NCBI RefSeq assembly: GCF_903645315.1
Contig: NZ_CAHJXL010000001.1
Location: 2,098,001 to 2,162,000, forward strand
DNA length: 64,000 nucleotides
Direction of reading: 5' to 3'
Source of the DNA: Victivallis sp. Marseille-Q1083
GTDB lineage: Bacteria > Verrucomicrobiota > Lentisphaeria > Victivallales > Victivallaceae
The notes under the pieces: model-generated
What the model was told of the DNA's origin: nothing
What the model saw: only the letters and a program-made list of their open reading frames with translations
The model's database searches: none
In this document: positions 17,865-31,023 of the stretch, piece by piece
How positions within the stretch are numbered: the stretch's first letter is position 1
How the letters are laid out: every line of letters starts with the position of its first letter
Program-made: the position numbers and the translations under genes

Positions 17865-18558
17865 AAGTAAATTGTATGTTGCGCAGAGCGCCTGTTTCGA
17901 CCGCGAACAGAAGTACAGCATTGCTGAAGCAGTGAAGCTGCTCAAGTCGATGCCGCACACCAAGTTCGATGAAACCGTCGATGTGGCGTTCAAGCTCGGT
18001 ATCGATCCGAAGAAATCCGACCAGAACGTCCGTGGCGCGGTGCCGCTTCCGAACGGTACCGGCAAAGCGGTGAAAGTGGCGGTGGTCGCGGACGGCGCGC
18101 AGGCGGACGACGCGAAAGCGGCGGGTGCCGATTTCGTCGGTTACGAAGATTTGGTGGAAAAGATCAAAGGCGGTTGGCTGGATTTCGATATCCTGATCGC
18201 CACGCCGGAAGCGATGAAGCTGGTGCGTCCGCTGGGCCGTCAGCTCGGTCCGCGCGGCTTGATGCCGAATCCGAAAACCGGTACGGTGACCGATGCCACC
18301 GGTGCGGCGGTCAAGGAAGCCAAGGGCGGCCGGGTGGAATTCCGGGCCGATCGCGGCGGTTGCGTGCATGTGTTGATCGGCAAGCTTTCTTTTGAGCTGG
18401 AGGCGTTGACCGGCAACTTCGATGCGGTGGTGGATGCGTTGGTGAAAGCCAAACCGGCGACAGCCAAAGGCGCTTATCTGGTAAGCTGCACGGTGTCGTC
18501 GACGATGAGCCCCGGTGTCAAAGTGAACGTCAAAGATCTTGTGAGGCAAAGCAAATGA
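17857..18558 (+). CDS. rplA: 50S ribosomal protein L1
   Basis: 233 residues from ATG 17857, overlapping the rplK stop by 8 bases (ATGCGTAA), which implies translational coupling. Family landmarks are [21 protein letters not shown] (split), the [18 protein letters not shown]-binding loop and a terminal SPGVKVNV. L1 forms the ribosomal stalk at the E site and commonly represses its own operon by binding the leader. Confidence 0.97.
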   Translation: MRKSKLYVAQSACFDREQKYSIAEAVKLLKSMPHTKFDETVDVAFKLGIDPKKSDQNVRGAVPLPNGTGKAVKVAVVADGAQADDAKAAGADFVGYEDLVEKIKGGWLDFDILIATPEAMKLVRPLGRQLGPRGLMPNPKTGTVTDATGAAVKEAKGGRVEFRADRGGCVHVLIGKLSFELEALTGNFDAVVDALVKAKPATAKGAYLVSCTVSSTMSPGVKVNVKDLVRQSK

Positions 18559-19073
18559 GAAGTGAAAAAAGCCATTTGGTAAATTATATCGGCGGGCTGC
18601 TCACTGGCTCGGATTATATTTACTTTGTCTCTTATCAGGGATTGCAGGTCAAGCAGTTTTCGCAGTTGCGCAATCAGCTTGCCGGCCTCGGCGCCGAGTG
18701 CCATGTATTGAAAAATACACTGATCCGGAAAGCGGCTGAATTGTCCTCTCTGGAGGCGTTGGCCAAGAGCGAACTGACCGATTCGACCGCGGTGATCTGC
18801 GGCAAGGGCGATCCGAGCGCGGTAGCCAAGGCGGTCATCGAATTCGGCAAGACGAATGAAGCGCTTGCCGCCAAAGGTGGTTATTTCGAAGGCGCTTTGT
18901 TGTCGGTTGCCGATTTCGACGCGATTGCTTCTCTGCCGCCGAAAGAAGTTTTGCAGGCACAGTTGCTCGGCGTTCTGCAAGCGCCGTCCAGGAACCTCGT
19001 CTCCTTGCTCAACGCGAAGGCGGCGTCGATTCTCAATGTGCTTAATGCATACAAAGAAAAACTTGACAATTAA
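18555..19073 (+). CDS. rplJ: 50S ribosomal protein L10
   Basis: 172 residues, overlapping the rplA stop by 4 bases (ATGA). It anchors L7/L12 dimers to 23S rRNA. The N-terminal RNA-binding half includes [13 protein letters not shown] and [10 protein letters not shown]; the C-terminal helix that carries the L12 dimers ([20 protein letters not shown]) is intact. Confidence 0.96.
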   Translation: MRSEKSHLVNYIGGLLTGSDYIYFVSYQGLQVKQFSQLRNQLAGLGAECHVLKNTLIRKAAELSSLEALAKSELTDSTAVICGKGDPSAVAKAVIEFGKTNEALAAKGGYFEGALLSVADFDAIASLPPKEVLQAQLLGVLQAPSRNLVSLLNAKAASILNVLNAYKEKLDN

Positions 19074-19111
19074 TTATTTGCAACAAAAATAACCTAATGG
19101 AGGCATATAAG

Positions 19112-19516
19112 ATGTCGGAAGATGCTAAAGTTGAAGTTTCGCAAGAAATGGAACAGTTTATCTCTTATGTTGAGAACATGACCGTTCTCGAACTCTCGAA
19201 GCTGGTCAAGGCTTTGGAAGATCGTCTCGGTGTCAGCGCTGCCGCTCCGGTTGCCGTTGCCGCCGCCGCTCCGGCCGCTGCCGCTGCCGCTCCGGTTGAG
19301 GAAAAGACTGAATTCGACGTCATTCTGAAGAGCTTCGGCGAACAGAAAGTCGGCGTCATCAAGGAAGTCCGCGCTATCACCGGTCTGGGGCTGAAAGAAG
19401 CCAAGGATCTGGTCGAAGGTGCTCCGAAAGCGGTGAAGGAAGGCGTCAGCAAGGAAGAAGCTGACAAGTTCAAAGCTCAGCTCGAAGCTGCCGGCGCAAC
19501 CGTGGAAGTGAAATAA
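19112..19516 (+). CDS. rplL: 50S ribosomal protein L7/L12
   Basis: 134 residues from ATG 19112 behind GGAGG; an in-frame ATG at 19097 overlaps that site. An N-terminal dimerisation domain is followed by a long Ala/Pro hinge and the C-terminal factor-binding domain with [20 protein letters not shown]. The acidic multi-copy stalk protein recruits translation GTPases. Confidence 0.96.
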   Translation: MSEDAKVEVSQEMEQFISYVENMTVLELSKLVKALEDRLGVSAAAPVAVAAAAPAAAAAAPVEEKTEFDVILKSFGEQKVGVIKEVRAITGLGLKEAKDLVEGAPKAVKEGVSKEEADKFKAQLEAAGATVEVK

Positions 19517-19532
19517 CTTTCTGCGAATTTGA

Positions 19533-19570
19533 CGGCGGGAATCGGGACAAACCGTTCCTGCCGTTCTTTT
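19533..19570 (+). terminator. Attenuator between rplL and rpoB
   Basis: CGGCGGGAA at 19533-19541 pairs with TTCCTGCCG at 19555-19563 (one G-T wobble), followed by a T-rich tract. A partial terminator here is common and lowers polymerase subunit expression relative to ribosomal proteins. Confidence 0.65.
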
Positions 19571-19664
19571 GTGTTTATAAGCGTAAGCTTTTTTCAAGCC
19601 GGAGGGGGAGGCTTTCACCGTATCTCCCTGGTTGCACTTGTCGGATTTAATTTAATGGTGGGTT

Positions 19665-22600
19665 ATGACAGATCGCATTAATTTTGGAAGATTACAGGAT
19701 GTTTTGGCTGTGCCTGACCTGATCGGGCTCCAGATCAATTCTTATCGAGACTTCCTGCAGAAAGATACGCCGCCGGCGGAGCGGGCCAATCAGGGATTGC
19801 AGGAGGTGTTCAACGAGATATTCCCGATCGAGAGCTTTGACAAGCAAATGTCGATCGAGTTTGTTTCGTATACGCTTGGCGAAGCGAAAAGCGACGTTGT
19901 CGACTGCATCAAAGACGGTAATGTTTTCAGTGCACCTTTGTATGTGGATTTTCTGGTCAAACACAACAACATGGAAATTCCCGAACGGGTCTATATGGGT
20001 GAAATGCCGATGATGACCAGTCGCGGCACTTTTGTGATCAACGGGGCTGAACGCGTGATTATCAGTCAGTTGCATCGTTCTCCGGGAATTTGTTTTGAGA
20101 AGACCCGCCATACCAGCGGCCGGACGCTTTACTCCTATCGGATCATTCCGGACCGCGGTTCCTGGATGGAAGTTCAATTCGATATCAACGATTACATCTA
20201 TATTTATCTGGACCGCCGCCGCCGCCGCCGCAAGTTCCTGATTACCACTTTCCTGCGGGCGATCGGCTATGAGACGAACAAGGATATTCTCTCCGGTATT
20301 TACGAGGTGAAGACGCATTCGGTGGCTTCGTTGCTGAAGATGCCGGATTTGACGAACTATTTCACCGTCGACGATATTACCAATGCCGATGATGTCGTCA
20401 TCCTGGAAGAGCTCGTTCAGATCAACGAAACCCACCTGCAGATGCTGCAGGAGGCCGGGATCCGGGAGATCGAACTGGCCCATGCGCCGGACGGCGACCA
20501 TTATCTGATCGGCTGTCTGCGCCACGACCTGGCCCGGACCAGCGAAGAGGCGTTGAAGGAAATTTACCGCCGCATGCGGCCCGGCGATCCGCCGGATGTC
20601 AAGAATGCCAAGCAGTTGATCAAACGACTGTTCTTCGACATCAAGCGTTATGACCTGGGAATGGTCGGCCGGTTTAAAATCAATGAGCGCCTGGGGCTGG
20701 ACATTCCGTTGACCGCCCGGACGCTGATGCCGCAGGACCTGATGGCGGCGACCAAATACCTGATTCACCTGCGCCATTCCGGCGGGACGGTGGACGACAT
20801 CGACCACCTCGGCAGCCGCCGGGTGCGGACGGTCGGCGAATTGCTGCAGAACCACTGCCGGGTCGGGCTGCTGCGGACCGAACGGCTGATTCGCGAACGG
20901 ATGACTTTGATCAACGGCGAAGAGTCCAACCTGATGCCGAGCAAGCTGATCAATCCGAAAGCGTTCGGCAGTGTGGTGCGCGACTTTTTCGCCCGCAACC
21001 AGTTGTCGCAGTTCATGGATCAGACCAACCCGTTGAGCGAATTGACCAACAAGCGGCGTTTGAGCGCGTTGGGTCCGGGCGGTTTGAGCCGTGACCGGGC
21101 CGGTTTTGAAGTGCGCGACGTGCATTCCAGCCATTACGGCCGGATTTGTCCGATCGAAACGCCGGAAGGTCCGAACATCGGCCTGATTTCGTCGATGTCG
21201 CTGTACGCGGTGATCAACAATTACGGATTTCTGGAAACCCCGTACCGCCGGGTGGAAAACGGCAAGGTGACCAATAAGATCGATTTCCTGACGGCGGACA
21301 AGGAGGAACAGTTCGTCATCGCGCAGGCCAATGCGCTGCTCGATGACGACGGGCATTTCGTCCGTCCGAACGTCATGAGCCGTTTCCAGGGCGAGTCCAG
21401 CGAGCATCCGCGTGAAGAGGTGCAGTACATGGACGTGTCGCCGAAACAGTTGGTCAGTGCGGCGGCCGGCATCATCCCGTTCCTGGAGCATGACGATGCG
21501 AACCGCGCTCTGATGGGCTCGAACATGCAGCGTCAGGCGGTGCCGTTGCTGGTGCCGGAGTCGCCGCTGGTCGGCACCGGTCTGGAAGAGCGCATCGCCC
21601 GCGATTCCCGGGCGGTGGAAGTTGCCACCGTCGACGGGTTCATCGGCGAAGTGTCCTCTTCGCGCATCGTCATCACCAAAGACGGCAAATCGCTGGAGGA
21701 GACGCTCTATCCGGAACAGGCCCGGGAATACCGTTTGAACAAATTCCTGCGCAGCAACGCCGGCACCTGCATCAACCAGCGGCCGATCGTCAAACCGGGC
21801 CAGGCGGTCAAGGCCGGCGACGTCATCGCCGACGGCACTTCGACGCAGGGCGGTGAACTGGCGCTGGGAAAAAACGTGCTGGTGGCGTTCATGCCGTGGT
21901 GCGGCTACAATTTTGAAGACGCGATTGTCGTCTGTGAAAAGCTGGTGAAGGAAGACACTTACACGAGTATTCACGTCGATGAATTTGAAATTACCAGCCG
22001 GGAGACCAAACTCGGACCGGAAGAGATCACCCGCGACATCCCGAATGTCAGCGAGGAGGCGTTGCGCAACCTCGGCTTGAACGGCGTGGTCATCGAAGGC
22101 GCCGAAGTGAAGCCCGGCGACATTCTGGTCGGCAAAATCACCCCGAAGAGTGAAACCGAGCTGGCGCCGGAAGAGCGGCTGCTGCGGGCGATTTTCGGGG
22201 AGAAGGCGGCCGATGTCAAGGATTCCAGCCTGGTGGTCCCGAGCGGCAAGGGCGGTATCGTCATGGATGTGCGGATCGAATATGCCAAGGATCCGAACCG
22301 CCAGAGCATGACCAAGACCGAAGTGCGGCGTCAGACCAAGCAGGTCAAAGACAATTACCGCCAGAGTTATACCGATCTGGTCGAGGATCTGACCGAACGG
22401 CTTTCCGATATCATGCTCGGCCAGAAGCTGCCGTATCCGATTCTTGACAAATCGGCCGGCAAGGAAAATGCCGTGCTGATCAGCTCGAACCGCAAGGTGA
22501 CGCGCAGTTCCATCATGAAGCTGGCGAACAAATACAACAGTTGGGAGATGGAAGAGTGCCCGTTGCGGCAGTCGATCAACGAGATCATCGCCTTGTTCGT

Positions 22601-23489
22601 GCCGCAGTTCGAGGAACTCGACTCGATGCGTTCGGAATCGATGAACAGCCTGGAAGCCGGCGAAGGCGTCGATCCGGGGACGATCAAACGGGTGAAGGTC
22701 TATGTCGGCTGCAAGCGCAAACTGCAGGTCGGCGACAAGATGGCCGGCCGCCACGGCAACAAAGGTATCGTTTCGAAGATCGTGCCGATCGAGGATATGC
22801 CGTTCCTGGATGACGGCACGCCGGTCGACATCGTTTTGAATCCGCTCGGCGTGCCGAGCCGCATGAATGTCGGCCAGGTGCTGGAAACGCATCTCGGCTG
22901 GGCGGCCAAGATGCTGGGAATCAAAGTGGCGACGCCGGTGTTCGACGGGGTGCATGAATCGAAGATCGTCGAACTGATGCAGGAGGCCAACGACCGGATC
23001 CAGAAGGAAGAGAAGCACAACTTCCATTGGGGATTCAATCAGAATGGCGAGGGCGAATGGGAATATGACGGCAAGGTCAATTTGCATGACGGCCGGACCG
23101 GCGACCTTTTCGACCAGCGGGTGATGGTCGGGCAGATTTACATGCTGAAGCTCGACCACCTGGTGGCGAACAAAATCCATGCGCGCGCTGTCGGTCCCTA
23201 TTCACTGGTGACGCAGCAGCCGCTGGGCGGTAAGGCGCAGCACGGCGGTCAGCGTTTCGGCGAAATGGAAGTCTGGGCGCTGGAAGCCTACGGCGCGGCT
23301 TACAATTTGCAGGAAATGCTGACGGTGAAGAGCGATGACGTGACCGGGCGGGCCCGGATCTATGAGTCGATCGTCAAAGGACACAATGTTCTGGAAGCGG
23401 GGCGGCCGGAATCGTTTAACGTGTTGTTGAAGGAAATGCAGAGCCTTGGTCTGGATATCAGAACCATCCAGAAAGTCCAGGCCAATTAA
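19665..23489 (+). CDS. rpoB: DNA-directed RNA polymerase subunit beta
   Basis: 1274 residues starting [19 protein letters not shown]. Landmarks in order: [21 protein letters not shown] (split), rifampicin-pocket segments [20 protein letters not shown] and [18 protein letters not shown], then [24 protein letters not shown], the [13 protein letters not shown] loop and C-terminal [19 protein letters not shown]. In the rifampicin region D (FMDQTN), H is replaced by N in NKRRLS, and S (KRRLSALG) is as in wild-type enzymes; resistance cannot be predicted with confidence. Complete, with no insertion or intein seen. Confidence 0.98.
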   Translation: MTDRINFGRLQDVLAVPDLIGLQINSYRDFLQKDTPPAERANQGLQEVFNEIFPIESFDKQMSIEFVSYTLGEAKSDVVDCIKDGNVFSAPLYVDFLVKHNNMEIPERVYMGEMPMMTSRGTFVINGAERVIISQLHRSPGICFEKTRHTSGRTLYSYRIIPDRGSWMEVQFDINDYIYIYLDRRRRRRKFLITTFLRAIGYETNKDILSGIYEVKTHSVASLLKMPDLTNYFTVDDITNADDVVILEELVQINETHLQMLQEAGIREIELAHAPDGDHYLIGCLRHDLARTSEEALKEIYRRMRPGDPPDVKNAKQLIKRLFFDIKRYDLGMVGRFKINERLGLDIPLTARTLMPQDLMAATKYLIHLRHSGGTVDDIDHLGSRRVRTVGELLQNHCRVGLLRTERLIRERMTLINGEESNLMPSKLINPKAFGSVVRDFFARNQLSQFMDQTNPLSELTNKRRLSALGPGGLSRDRAGFEVRDVHSSHYGRICPIETPEGPNIGLISSMSLYAVINNYGFLETPYRRVENGKVTNKIDFLTADKEEQFVIAQANALLDDDGHFVRPNVMSRFQGESSEHPREEVQYMDVSPKQLVSAAAGIIPFLEHDDANRALMGSNMQRQAVPLLVPESPLVGTGLEERIARDSRAVEVATVDGFIGEVSSSRIVITKDGKSLEETLYPEQAREYRLNKFLRSNAGTCINQRPIVKPGQAVKAGDVIADGTSTQGGELALGKNVLVAFMPWCGYNFEDAIVVCEKLVKEDTYTSIHVDEFEITSRETKLGPEEITRDIPNVSEEALRNLGLNGVVIEGAEVKPGDILVGKITPKSETELAPEERLLRAIFGEKAADVKDSSLVVPSGKGGIVMDVRIEYAKDPNRQSMTKTEVRRQTKQVKDNYRQSYTDLVEDLTERLSDIMLGQKLPYPILDKSAGKENAVLISSNRKVTRSSIMKLANKYNSWEMEECPLRQSINEIIALFVPQFEELDSMRSESMNSLEAGEGVDPGTIKRVKVYVGCKRKLQVGDKMAGRHGNKGIVSKIVPIEDMPFLDDGTPVDIVLNPLGVPSRMNVGQVLETHLGWAAKMLGIKVATPVFDGVHESKIVELMQEANDRIQKEEKHNFHWGFNQNGEGEWEYDGKVNLHDGRTGDLFDQRVMVGQIYMLKLDHLVANKIHARAVGPYSLVTQQPLGGKAQHGGQRFGEMEVWALEAYGAAYNLQEMLTVKSDDVTGRARIYESIVKGHNVLEAGRPESFNVLLKEMQSLGLDIRTIQKVQAN

Positions 23490-23503
23490 TTGGAGGTGGC
23501 GCT

Positions 23504-26500
23504 TTGATAGATAATACTTACGCATATAGAGAACTTCTGGGCAAGACCGGCAGTTCGTCTTTTGGAGCGGTGTCGATTAATGTCGCCTCGCCGGACGTGA
23601 TTCGTTCGTGGAGTTACGGCGAAGTGAAGAATCCGGAGACAATCAACTACCGCAGTTTCAAACCGGAAAAGGGCGGGTTGTTCTGCGAACGCATCTTCGG
23701 ACCGACGCGCGACTGGGAGTGCAATTGCGGCAAATACAAGCGCGTGAAGCACAAGGGAATCGTCTGCGACCGCTGCGGCGTCGAAGTGACGCAGTCCAAA
23801 GTGCGCCGGGAGCGGATGGGCCATATCGAACTGGCGGTGCCGGTGTCGCATATCTGGTTTTTCAAATGTATGCCCAGCCGCATTGGCCTGATGCTGGACA
23901 TGACCGCGAAATCGCTGGAGCGGGTCATCTATTATGAAGCCTGGGTCGTCACCGATCCGGGCAACACGCCGCTGGAGCTCGGCCAGGTGATGGACGAGTT
24001 GGAATATCGCCAGGCGCGCGATGTTTACGGCGACGGGTTCGACGCCGATATGGGTGCGCCGGCGGTGAAAACGCTGTTGGAAAAGATCGATTTGCCGGCG
24101 CTGCGGGCGCAGCTGGAAGTCTCGCTCGAAGGCGTCAAGAACAAAGCGATCCGCAAAAAGCTGTCGAAGCGTCTGCGGCTGGTCGAGGGGTTCATCAACA
24201 GCAACTCCCGGCCGGAATGGATGATTTTCACCGTTTTGCCGGTCATTCCGCCGGATCTGCGGCCGTTGGTGCCGCTGGAAGGCGGCCGGTTCGCCACGTC
24301 CGACTTGAACGATCTTTATCGCCGGGTGATCAACCGCAACAACCGGTTGAAGAATCTGCTGCAGTTGCGGACGCCGGAAGTGATCATCCGCAACGAGAAG
24401 CGCATGCTGCAGGAAGCGGTCGATGCGTTGCTCGACAACGGCCGTCACGGCCGGGCGGTGACCGGCGCCGGCAACCGTTCGCTGAAATCTTTGAGCGATA
24501 TGCTGAAAGGCAAGCAGGGCCGTTTCCGTCAGAACCTGCTGGGAAAACGGGTCGACTATTCCGGCCGTTCGGTCATCGTCGTCGGTCCGGAATTGAAGAT
24601 CTGGCAGTGCGGCCTGCCGAAAAAGATGGCGCTGATCCTGTTTGAACCGTTCATCATCCGTCATCTGAAGGGGCGCGGTTATGCGCACACCGTGCGCGGC
24701 GCCAAGAAGATGATCGAACGCGGCGAGCCGGTGGTCTGGGATATCCTCGAAGAGGTGACCAAGGGGCATCCGGTGATGCTGAACCGGGCGCCGACGCTGC
24801 ACCGTTTGAGTATCCAGGCGTTCGATCCGGTGTTGATCGAAGGGTCGGCGCTGCGTCTGCATCCGTTGGTCTGTACGGCTTACAACGCCGACTTCGACGG
24901 CGACCAGATGGCGGTCCACGTGCCGCTGTCCAACGAGGCGCAGATGGAAACCAAGCTGTTGATGCTGGCGCCGAACAACATCTTCTCGCCGGCGAACGGC
25001 AAGCCGATCGCCTCGCCGACGCAGGATATCACGCTGGGGTCGTATTACATGACCTATGAGCCGCGCAACAAAGAGAAGGCCAAGCTGTACAAGGACTACT
25101 TCGAAGTGTTGTACGCGATGAGCTGCGGTTATCTGAAGATCCACGATGCGGTCCGCATTCCGAATCCGGATTACGGCAGGGAGACGATTTACGGCGACAA
25201 GGAGAGCAAATTCATCCTGACCTCGCCGGGCCGGTGCCTGTTCAACGAAATCTGGGACAAGCGGCTCGGCTTCTTCAATCAGATCGCCAAGAAAAAAGAA
25301 CTGGGCAAGCTGATCAGCAACTCCTACAAAATCGCCGGCCATGCCGCGACGGTGCAGTTGCTGGACGATTTGAAGAATCTCGGCTATAAGCACGCGACGC
25401 TGGCCGGGCTGTCGATTTCCATCACCGATTTGAAGGTGCCGGAGAGCAAGGACGACCTGATCAATACGGCCCGCGAGCAGATCGACAACGTCGTCGAGCA
25501 GTACAACAACGGTGCGCTGACCGAAGGCGAACGTCACAACAAGGTGATCGATATCTGGACGCAGACCAGTAACAATGTGGCCAATGAACTGTTTGCCAAG
25601 CTGGAAGCCGAATCGCGCCGCGGTGAAATCAACCCGGTCTATGCGATGCTCGACTCCGGGGCGCGCGGCAGCCGCGATCAGATCCGCCAGTTGGGCGGCA
25701 TGCGCGGCCTGATGGCCAAACCGTCCGGCGACATCATCGAGCGGCCGATCATCTCCAACTTCCGGGAAGGGCTGTCGGTGCTGGAATATTTCATCAGCAC
25801 GCACGGCGCCCGCAAGGGGTTGGCGGATACGGCGCTGAAAACGGCCGACTCCGGTTATATGACCCGCAAACTGGTCGATGTCGCCCAGGATATCATCTGC
25901 CGCGAGGAGGATTGCGGCACGGTGAAGGGCATCTGGGTGAGTGCGATCGTCGAGGGCGACGAAGTGATCCTGCCGCTGCGCGACCGCATTCTCGGCCGCT
26001 TCAGTGCGATGGATATTCGCGATCCGGCGTTCAGCGACGGCCGCTTGATCATCGCGGCCAATGAGGAATTCACGCCGGAAGTGGCTGATATCATCGAGGC
26101 GCGCGGCATTCAGAAAGTGTTGATCCGTTCGACACTGACCTGCGAAACGGCGCACGGTGTCTGCATCAAGTGCTATGGCCGCAACCTGGCCAGCGACCGC
26201 TGTGCAAAGCTGGGCGACGCGCTCGGCATCATTGCGGCACAGTCGATCGGCGAGCCCGGCACGCAGTTGACGATGCGGACCTTCCACATCGGCGGTACGG
26301 CGTCGAGCGTTTACAAGCAGCCGGTGTTGACGGCCCGCAACCCGGGCAAGATCAAAATGATGAACGTCCGTACCGTCAAGAACCAGAAGGGCGAGGTCGT
26401 CGTCGTCAATAAGAACGGTTATATCGTCGTTTACGACGAAGAGGCGGCCAAAGCGTCGGAAAAGCAGGCGCGGGAACGGGCCAAAGCCGAAGCCGAAGCG

Positions 26501-27745
26501 ATCGGCACGTTCTACAACAAGGATTACGATTACTGGGCCGATGCGTTGCGCGATGCCGAAGTCGACCGCTACGAGCTGGAAGCCGGTGCCGTGCTGGAGA
26601 AGCCGGACGGCGCGATGGTGGAAGCCAATGAGCAGTTCGCTCACTGGGATCCGTACCACGTGCCGATCATCATCGAAGCGGCCGGCGTGGTGGAGCTGCA
26701 CGACCTGGTCGAAGGGGTGACGCTCAACCGGCAGAAACGTGGCGGTACCGAAGAGATCACCGTGATGGAGCACCGCGAGGACCTGCATCCGCAGATTGTC
26801 GTCAAGAGCAAGGATGGTGAGTTCCTGGCCAACTACCCGCTGCCGGCCGGCGCCTTCCTGATGACCAAGGAAGGGGCGAAGGTCGGCTCCGGCATGATGG
26901 TCGCCCGGGTGCCGCGGCAGAGTTCGAAGAACAAGGACATCACCGGCGGTCTGCCGCGTATTGCCGAATTGTTCGAGGCGCGTATTCCGAAAGATATTGC
27001 CGAGATCGCCCGTATCGACGGCTATGTCGAAGTGGACCGGATGAACCGCGGCCGGCGGCAGTTGCTGATCAAGGACCCGGAGTCCGGCATCACCGAAGAG
27101 CACAACAACATTCCGGCCAACAAGCACCTGACGGTCAGCCGTGGCGACTATGTCCGCAAAGGGCAGAAGTTGACCGAGGGATCGGTCGTGCCGCACGCCC
27201 TGCTGGAGGTTTGCGGTCCGCAGGAGTTGCAGCGTTATCTGGTCGATGAAATCCAACTGGTGTATCGTGCCCAGGGGGTGGAAATCAACGACAAGCACAT
27301 TGAGATCATCATCCGGCAGATGATGCAGAAAGTCCGCATTACCGATTCCGGCGATACCGATTATCTGGTCGGCGAGCCGATCGACCGGGTCAATTTCGAG
27401 CAGGCCAACCGGGAGGTGCTGTCGCGCGGCGGGCGTCCGGCTTCGGCCGAACCGATTCTGCTGGGGATCACCAAAGCGTCGCTGGAAACCGAGAGCTTCA
27501 TTTCGGCGGCGTCGTTCCAGGATACCACCCGGATTCTGACCGAGGCGGCGACGCTCGGCAAGGTCGACACGCTGAACGGTTTCAAGGAAAACGTCATCAC
27601 CGGCCATCTGATTCCGGCCGGTACCGGTACGGAAAAATTGCAGTCGCTCCGGTTGCGTTATCTCGGCAAGGAAATCGAGCCGGAGTTGCCGGAGATCGAG
27701 GAAGAAGAGACCGTCGTGCTGGCGGATGTTTCGGAATCGGTTTGA
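23504..27745 (+). CDS. rpoC: DNA-directed RNA polymerase subunit beta prime
   Basis: 1413 residues. The start is a TTG at 23504 preceded by GGAGGTG, 14 bases after the rpoB stop. The first zinc site is [20 protein letters not shown]; the catalytic magnesium loop NADFDGD begins at residue 461; [18 protein letters not shown] marks the trigger-loop region, and a second zinc site is formed by [15 protein letters not shown]. The C-terminus ends in an acidic tail. It forms the catalytic core with rpoB. Confidence 0.98.
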   Translation: MIDNTYAYRELLGKTGSSSFGAVSINVASPDVIRSWSYGEVKNPETINYRSFKPEKGGLFCERIFGPTRDWECNCGKYKRVKHKGIVCDRCGVEVTQSKVRRERMGHIELAVPVSHIWFFKCMPSRIGLMLDMTAKSLERVIYYEAWVVTDPGNTPLELGQVMDELEYRQARDVYGDGFDADMGAPAVKTLLEKIDLPALRAQLEVSLEGVKNKAIRKKLSKRLRLVEGFINSNSRPEWMIFTVLPVIPPDLRPLVPLEGGRFATSDLNDLYRRVINRNNRLKNLLQLRTPEVIIRNEKRMLQEAVDALLDNGRHGRAVTGAGNRSLKSLSDMLKGKQGRFRQNLLGKRVDYSGRSVIVVGPELKIWQCGLPKKMALILFEPFIIRHLKGRGYAHTVRGAKKMIERGEPVVWDILEEVTKGHPVMLNRAPTLHRLSIQAFDPVLIEGSALRLHPLVCTAYNADFDGDQMAVHVPLSNEAQMETKLLMLAPNNIFSPANGKPIASPTQDITLGSYYMTYEPRNKEKAKLYKDYFEVLYAMSCGYLKIHDAVRIPNPDYGRETIYGDKESKFILTSPGRCLFNEIWDKRLGFFNQIAKKKELGKLISNSYKIAGHAATVQLLDDLKNLGYKHATLAGLSISITDLKVPESKDDLINTAREQIDNVVEQYNNGALTEGERHNKVIDIWTQTSNNVANELFAKLEAESRRGEINPVYAMLDSGARGSRDQIRQLGGMRGLMAKPSGDIIERPIISNFREGLSVLEYFISTHGARKGLADTALKTADSGYMTRKLVDVAQDIICREEDCGTVKGIWVSAIVEGDEVILPLRDRILGRFSAMDIRDPAFSDGRLIIAANEEFTPEVADIIEARGIQKVLIRSTLTCETAHGVCIKCYGRNLASDRCAKLGDALGIIAAQSIGEPGTQLTMRTFHIGGTASSVYKQPVLTARNPGKIKMMNVRTVKNQKGEVVVVNKNGYIVVYDEEAAKASEKQARERAKAEAEAIGTFYNKDYDYWADALRDAEVDRYELEAGAVLEKPDGAMVEANEQFAHWDPYHVPIIIEAAGVVELHDLVEGVTLNRQKRGGTEEITVMEHREDLHPQIVVKSKDGEFLANYPLPAGAFLMTKEGAKVGSGMMVARVPRQSSKNKDITGGLPRIAELFEARIPKDIAEIARIDGYVEVDRMNRGRRQLLIKDPESGITEEHNNIPANKHLTVSRGDYVRKGQKLTEGSVVPHALLEVCGPQELQRYLVDEIQLVYRAQGVEINDKHIEIIIRQMMQKVRITDSGDTDYLVGEPIDRVNFEQANREVLSRGGRPASAEPILLGITKASLETESFISAASFQDTTRILTEAATLGKVDTLNGFKENVITGHLIPAGTGTEKLQSLRLRYLGKEIEPELPEIEEEETVVLADVSESV

Positions 27746-27751
27746 ATGAGT

Positions 27752-27796
27752 CCGGGTGCCCGCCGTGGAATTTGAGGCGGGCACCCGGTTTTTTTT
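27752..27796 (+). terminator. Strong intrinsic terminator after rpoC
   Basis: A perfect 13-bp stem (CCGGGTGCCCGCC at 27752-27764 with its complement at 27776-27788) is followed by T8. It separates the rplK-rpoC transcript from the str/S10 block. Confidence 0.93.
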
Positions 27797-27827
27797 GTAA
27801 AAAAATGGCGAAAGGCGGAAAAATAGT

Positions 27828-27855
27828 TTGCAATGCGCTTAAAAAGTATTATTTT
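27828..27855 (+). promoter_or_regulatory. Possible promoter of the rpsL-rpsS operon
   Basis: TTGCAA at 27828-27833 and TATTTT at 27850-27855, 16-base spacer, in the AT-rich stretch after the rpoC terminator. The -10 match is weak, but a promoter is expected here. Confidence 0.4.
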
Positions 27856-27921
27856 AAAAGCCTTTGATATGTATTTAAATTTCATAACTATAGATTAATT
27901 AGAACGAACGGGTAGAGAAAG

Positions 27922-28323
27922 ATGCCAACTATCAACCAATTGGTCCGTTTCGGACGGCAGAACAAAGTGAAAAAGAGCAAGTCGCGTGCTTTGAGCGCTT
28001 GTCCGCAGCGGCGCGGCGTATGCTTGCAGGTGACCACCAGAACCCCGAAAAAGCCGAACTCCGCTTTGCGGAAAATTGCCAGAGTGCGTCTGACCAACGG
28101 TCAGGAAATTACCGCCTATATCGGCGGAGAAGGTCATAATTTACAGGAGCACTCCGTCGTGCTGGTCAAGGGCGGCCGTGTGCGTGACCTGCCGGGCGTG
28201 CGTTATCATATCGTCCGGGGTGCGTTGGACAGCCTCGGCGTCAACAACCGCAAACAGGGACGTTCGAAATACGGTGCCAAGCGCGCCAAAGCCGGCGCGG
28301 CGCCGGCCAAGGGCAAGAAATAA
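27922..28323 (+). CDS. rpsL: 30S ribosomal protein S12
   Basis: 133 residues. The decoding-centre protein has the [13 protein letters not shown] and [12 protein letters not shown] motifs, where streptomycin resistance changes occur; the lysines of the KKPNSALRK segment are intact. The tail is Lys/Ala-rich. First gene of the str-type block and preceded by the terminator at 27752-27796. Confidence 0.97.
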   Translation: MPTINQLVRFGRQNKVKKSKSRALSACPQRRGVCLQVTTRTPKKPNSALRKIARVRLTNGQEITAYIGGEGHNLQEHSVVLVKGGRVRDLPGVRYHIVRGALDSLGVNNRKQGRSKYGAKRAKAGAAPAKGKK

Positions 28324-28420
28324 CCTGGCGTTTCCGGTCTGATTGTCGGCATTGGCCGGCAAAGGTTCGTTGAAAACTAAATACAGCAAGTTTTATTTTA
28401 AGGATAAACAGGTAGCACTT

Positions 28421-28891
28421 ATGAGAAGACGCATTGTAGTCAAGCGGGATTTGACCCGTGATGTCAAGTATGACAGTGAGTTGATCGCGCGTTTGATCAA
28501 CACGATTATGAATCGCGGCAAGAAATCGACTGCCCAGCGCATTGTTTACGGCGCTCTGGATCTGATTCAGCAGCGCAAGCCGGATATGGAATCGATCGAA
28601 GTATTCCATCAGGCGCTGGAAAATGTCAAGCCGAAGCTGGAAGTGAAGAGCCGCCGCGTCGGTGGCGCGACTTACCAGGTGCCGGTGGAAGTCAGCAATG
28701 AGCGTCAGGTCGCTCTGGCGATGCGTTGGATCACCGGTTTCGCTCGCGGCCGCAAGGGAAAATCGATGACGGAATCCCTGGCCGGCGAATTGCTGGACGC
28801 CTTTGAAAATACCGGATCGTCCATCAAGAAAAAGGATGATACCTTTAAGATGGCGCAGGCCAACAAAGCCTTTGCGCATTACAGATGGTAA
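28421..28891 (+). CDS. rpsG: 30S ribosomal protein S7
   Basis: 156 residues starting [20 protein letters not shown]. The primary 16S-binding segments [18 protein letters not shown] and [19 protein letters not shown] are present. It organises the head of the small subunit. ATG 28421 gives the usual length; the in-frame GTG/ATG region upstream to 28343 is leader sequence. Confidence 0.97.
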   Translation: MRRRIVVKRDLTRDVKYDSELIARLINTIMNRGKKSTAQRIVYGALDLIQQRKPDMESIEVFHQALENVKPKLEVKSRRVGGATYQVPVEVSNERQVALAMRWITGFARGRKGKSMTESLAGELLDAFENTGSSIKKKDDTFKMAQANKAFAHYRW

Positions 28892-28902
28892 TGGGCCGGA
28901 TT

Positions 28903-31020
28903 ATGAGCGACAACAAACAAGAAAAAATCTTTCATGAAGCCCCGGGCCGCAAGGTTTCGTTGCGCGATGTGCGCAACATTGGCATCATGGCTCACATCGA
29001 TGCCGGTAAAACCACCGTTTCCGAGCGTATTCTTTACTATTGCGGCGTCAATTACAAGTTGGGCGAAGTCCACGAAGGCACCGCCACGATGGACTGGATG
29101 GAGCAGGAGCAGGAACGCGGCATTACCATCACTTCGGCCGCCACTACCTGTATGTGGAAAAATCACCGTATCAATTTGATCGATACCCCCGGACACGTCG
29201 ACTTCACGGCTGAAGTGGAGCGTTCGCTGCGGGTGCTGGACGGTGCGGTTGCTGTATTTTGTTCCGTTGGTAAAGTGCAGCCGCAGACCGAGACGGTCTG
29301 GCGGCAGGCCCAGAAATATCACGTTCCGATTATCGCGCTGGTCAACAAGATGGACCGCACCGGAGCCGATTTCTACGGTGCGATCGAAGAGATGAAATTC
29401 AAGCTGCACGCCAACGCGGTTCCGATTTATCTGCCGATCGGCAAGGAAGCCGATTTTGCCGGTTGTATTGACGTCGTCAACAACAAGGCGGTTTATTTCG
29501 ACGGCGACGAAAACGGCGCCAAAATGCGCGTCGAAGAAGTGCCGGCCGAATATGCCGAAAAACGCGAAGAAGCCTTTCGCAATCTGGTCGAATGCGTTGC
29601 CGAAGTCGACGAAGAGGTCATGGAGCTCTTCCTGGCCGATGAAATGCCGTCGGTTGAAGTGTTGGTGCCGGCCATCCGCCGGGCGACGCTGGCTGCTTCC
29701 ATCGTTCCGGTCTGCTGTGCTTCCGCCTTCAAGAAAAAAGGCGTGCAGTGCGTGCTGGATGCGGTGGTCGATTATCTGCCGAGTCCGGTCGACATCTGGG
29801 ATATCCACGGTTCCAACCCGGCGACCGGCGAACCGATGTCCCGCCACGTCGGCGACATGCAGCCGTTTGCCGCGCTGGTCTTCAAGATTATGAATGACCC
29901 GTTCGTCGGCAAATTGAGCTTTTTCCGGATTTACTCCGGTGTCGCGCAGCGCGGTATGACCGTGTTGAATCCGCGTACCGGCAAACGGGAGCGCCTCGGC
30001 CGTCTGTTGCAGATGCATGCCAACAGCCGCGAGGAGCGCGATGAAATTTATTCCGGCGATATCGCTGCCGCAGTCGGTTTGAAGAATGTCACCACCGGCG
30101 ACACGATTTGTCTGGAGGATGATCCGATCGTCCTCGAGGCGATGTCTTTCCCGGAGCCGGTTATTTCGGTGGCGGTTGAGCCGAAATCCTCCGGCGACCG
30201 CGACAAATTGTACAAGGCGCTCGGTGCCTTGTCGGATGAAGATCCGACCTTTACGATGCGCAGCGACGAAGAGACCGGCCAGACGATCATCTCCGGTATG
30301 GGGGAATTGCATCTTGAAATCATCCTGGACCGCCTGGTCCGGGAGTTCAAAGTCGAATGCAATACCGGTGCGCCGCAGGTGGCTTACCGTGAAGCGTTGG
30401 AAAAACCGGCCGACGCCGACTGCAAATTTGTCCGCCAGTCCGGCGGCCGCGGCCAGTACGGTCATGTCATCATGGACATCACCCCGATGCCGGCCGGTCA
30501 TGGCATCACCATCGAGAACAAAGTGGTTGGCGGCAGAATTCCGAAAGAGTACATCAAGCCGATCGAAAACGGCATCCGCGAAGCGGCGGCCGGCGGCGTG
30601 ATGGTCGGTTATCCGTTGATCGATTTCCACGTCAATATTCTGGACGGCTCTTATCATCCGGTCGACTCTTCGGAAATGGCCTTTAAGATTGCCGGTTCGA
30701 TGGCGTTGAAAGAAGCGGCCCGCAAGGCCGGAATGATGCTGTTGGAGCCGATTATGAAAGTCGAAGTCACTTCGCCGGACGAGAATATGGGCGATCTGAT
30801 TGGCGACGTGACCAGCCGTCGTGGCATTATCGTTGAGATGAACTCATCGGCACAGGGCGGTTTCACCAAGATTCTGGCGCACATTCCGCTGTCGGAACTC
30901 TTCGGCTATGCCACCGCGATTCGTTCACTCTCCCGCGGCCGCGCTTCCTATTCGATGGAGCCGAGCCATTTTGAACGAGTACCAAAATCAATTCAAGATA
31001 AAATAATGGAGAAGAAGTGA
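28903..31020 (+). CDS. fusA: Translation elongation factor G
   Basis: 705 residues. G1 AHIDAGKTT, switch I around [13 protein letters not shown]3 [16 protein letters not shown]4 NKMDR; domain IV contains [11 protein letters not shown] and the C-terminal domain has [12 protein letters not shown]. It drives ribosomal translocation and recycling. ATG 28903 (MSDNKQEK) fits the family; earlier in-frame ATGs at 28885 and 28891 touch the rpsG stop. tuf does not follow it. Confidence 0.97.
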   Translation: MSDNKQEKIFHEAPGRKVSLRDVRNIGIMAHIDAGKTTVSERILYYCGVNYKLGEVHEGTATMDWMEQEQERGITITSAATTCMWKNHRINLIDTPGHVDFTAEVERSLRVLDGAVAVFCSVGKVQPQTETVWRQAQKYHVPIIALVNKMDRTGADFYGAIEEMKFKLHANAVPIYLPIGKEADFAGCIDVVNNKAVYFDGDENGAKMRVEEVPAEYAEKREEAFRNLVECVAEVDEEVMELFLADEMPSVEVLVPAIRRATLAASIVPVCCASAFKKKGVQCVLDAVVDYLPSPVDIWDIHGSNPATGEPMSRHVGDMQPFAALVFKIMNDPFVGKLSFFRIYSGVAQRGMTVLNPRTGKRERLGRLLQMHANSREERDEIYSGDIAAAVGLKNVTTGDTICLEDDPIVLEAMSFPEPVISVAVEPKSSGDRDKLYKALGALSDEDPTFTMRSDEETGQTIISGMGELHLEIILDRLVREFKVECNTGAPQVAYREALEKPADADCKFVRQSGGRGQYGHVIMDITPMPAGHGITIENKVVGGRIPKEYIKPIENGIREAAAGGVMVGYPLIDFHVNILDGSYHPVDSSEMAFKIAGSMALKEAARKAGMMLLEPIMKVEVTSPDENMGDLIGDVTSRRGIIVEMNSSAQGGFTKILAHIPLSELFGYATAIRSLSRGRASYSMEPSHFERVPKSIQDKIMEKK

Positions 31021-31023
31021 GCT

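Noticed and set aside
23486-27784. Very long open frame (over 1400 codons) antisense to rpoC, and similar ones antisense to rpoB (19692-23180) and the GH84-like gene (9924-12317)
   Set aside because: They mirror the strong third-position GC bias of highly conserved genes on the other strand, have Arg/Gln/His-rich composition and no recognisable domain or ribosome-binding site.
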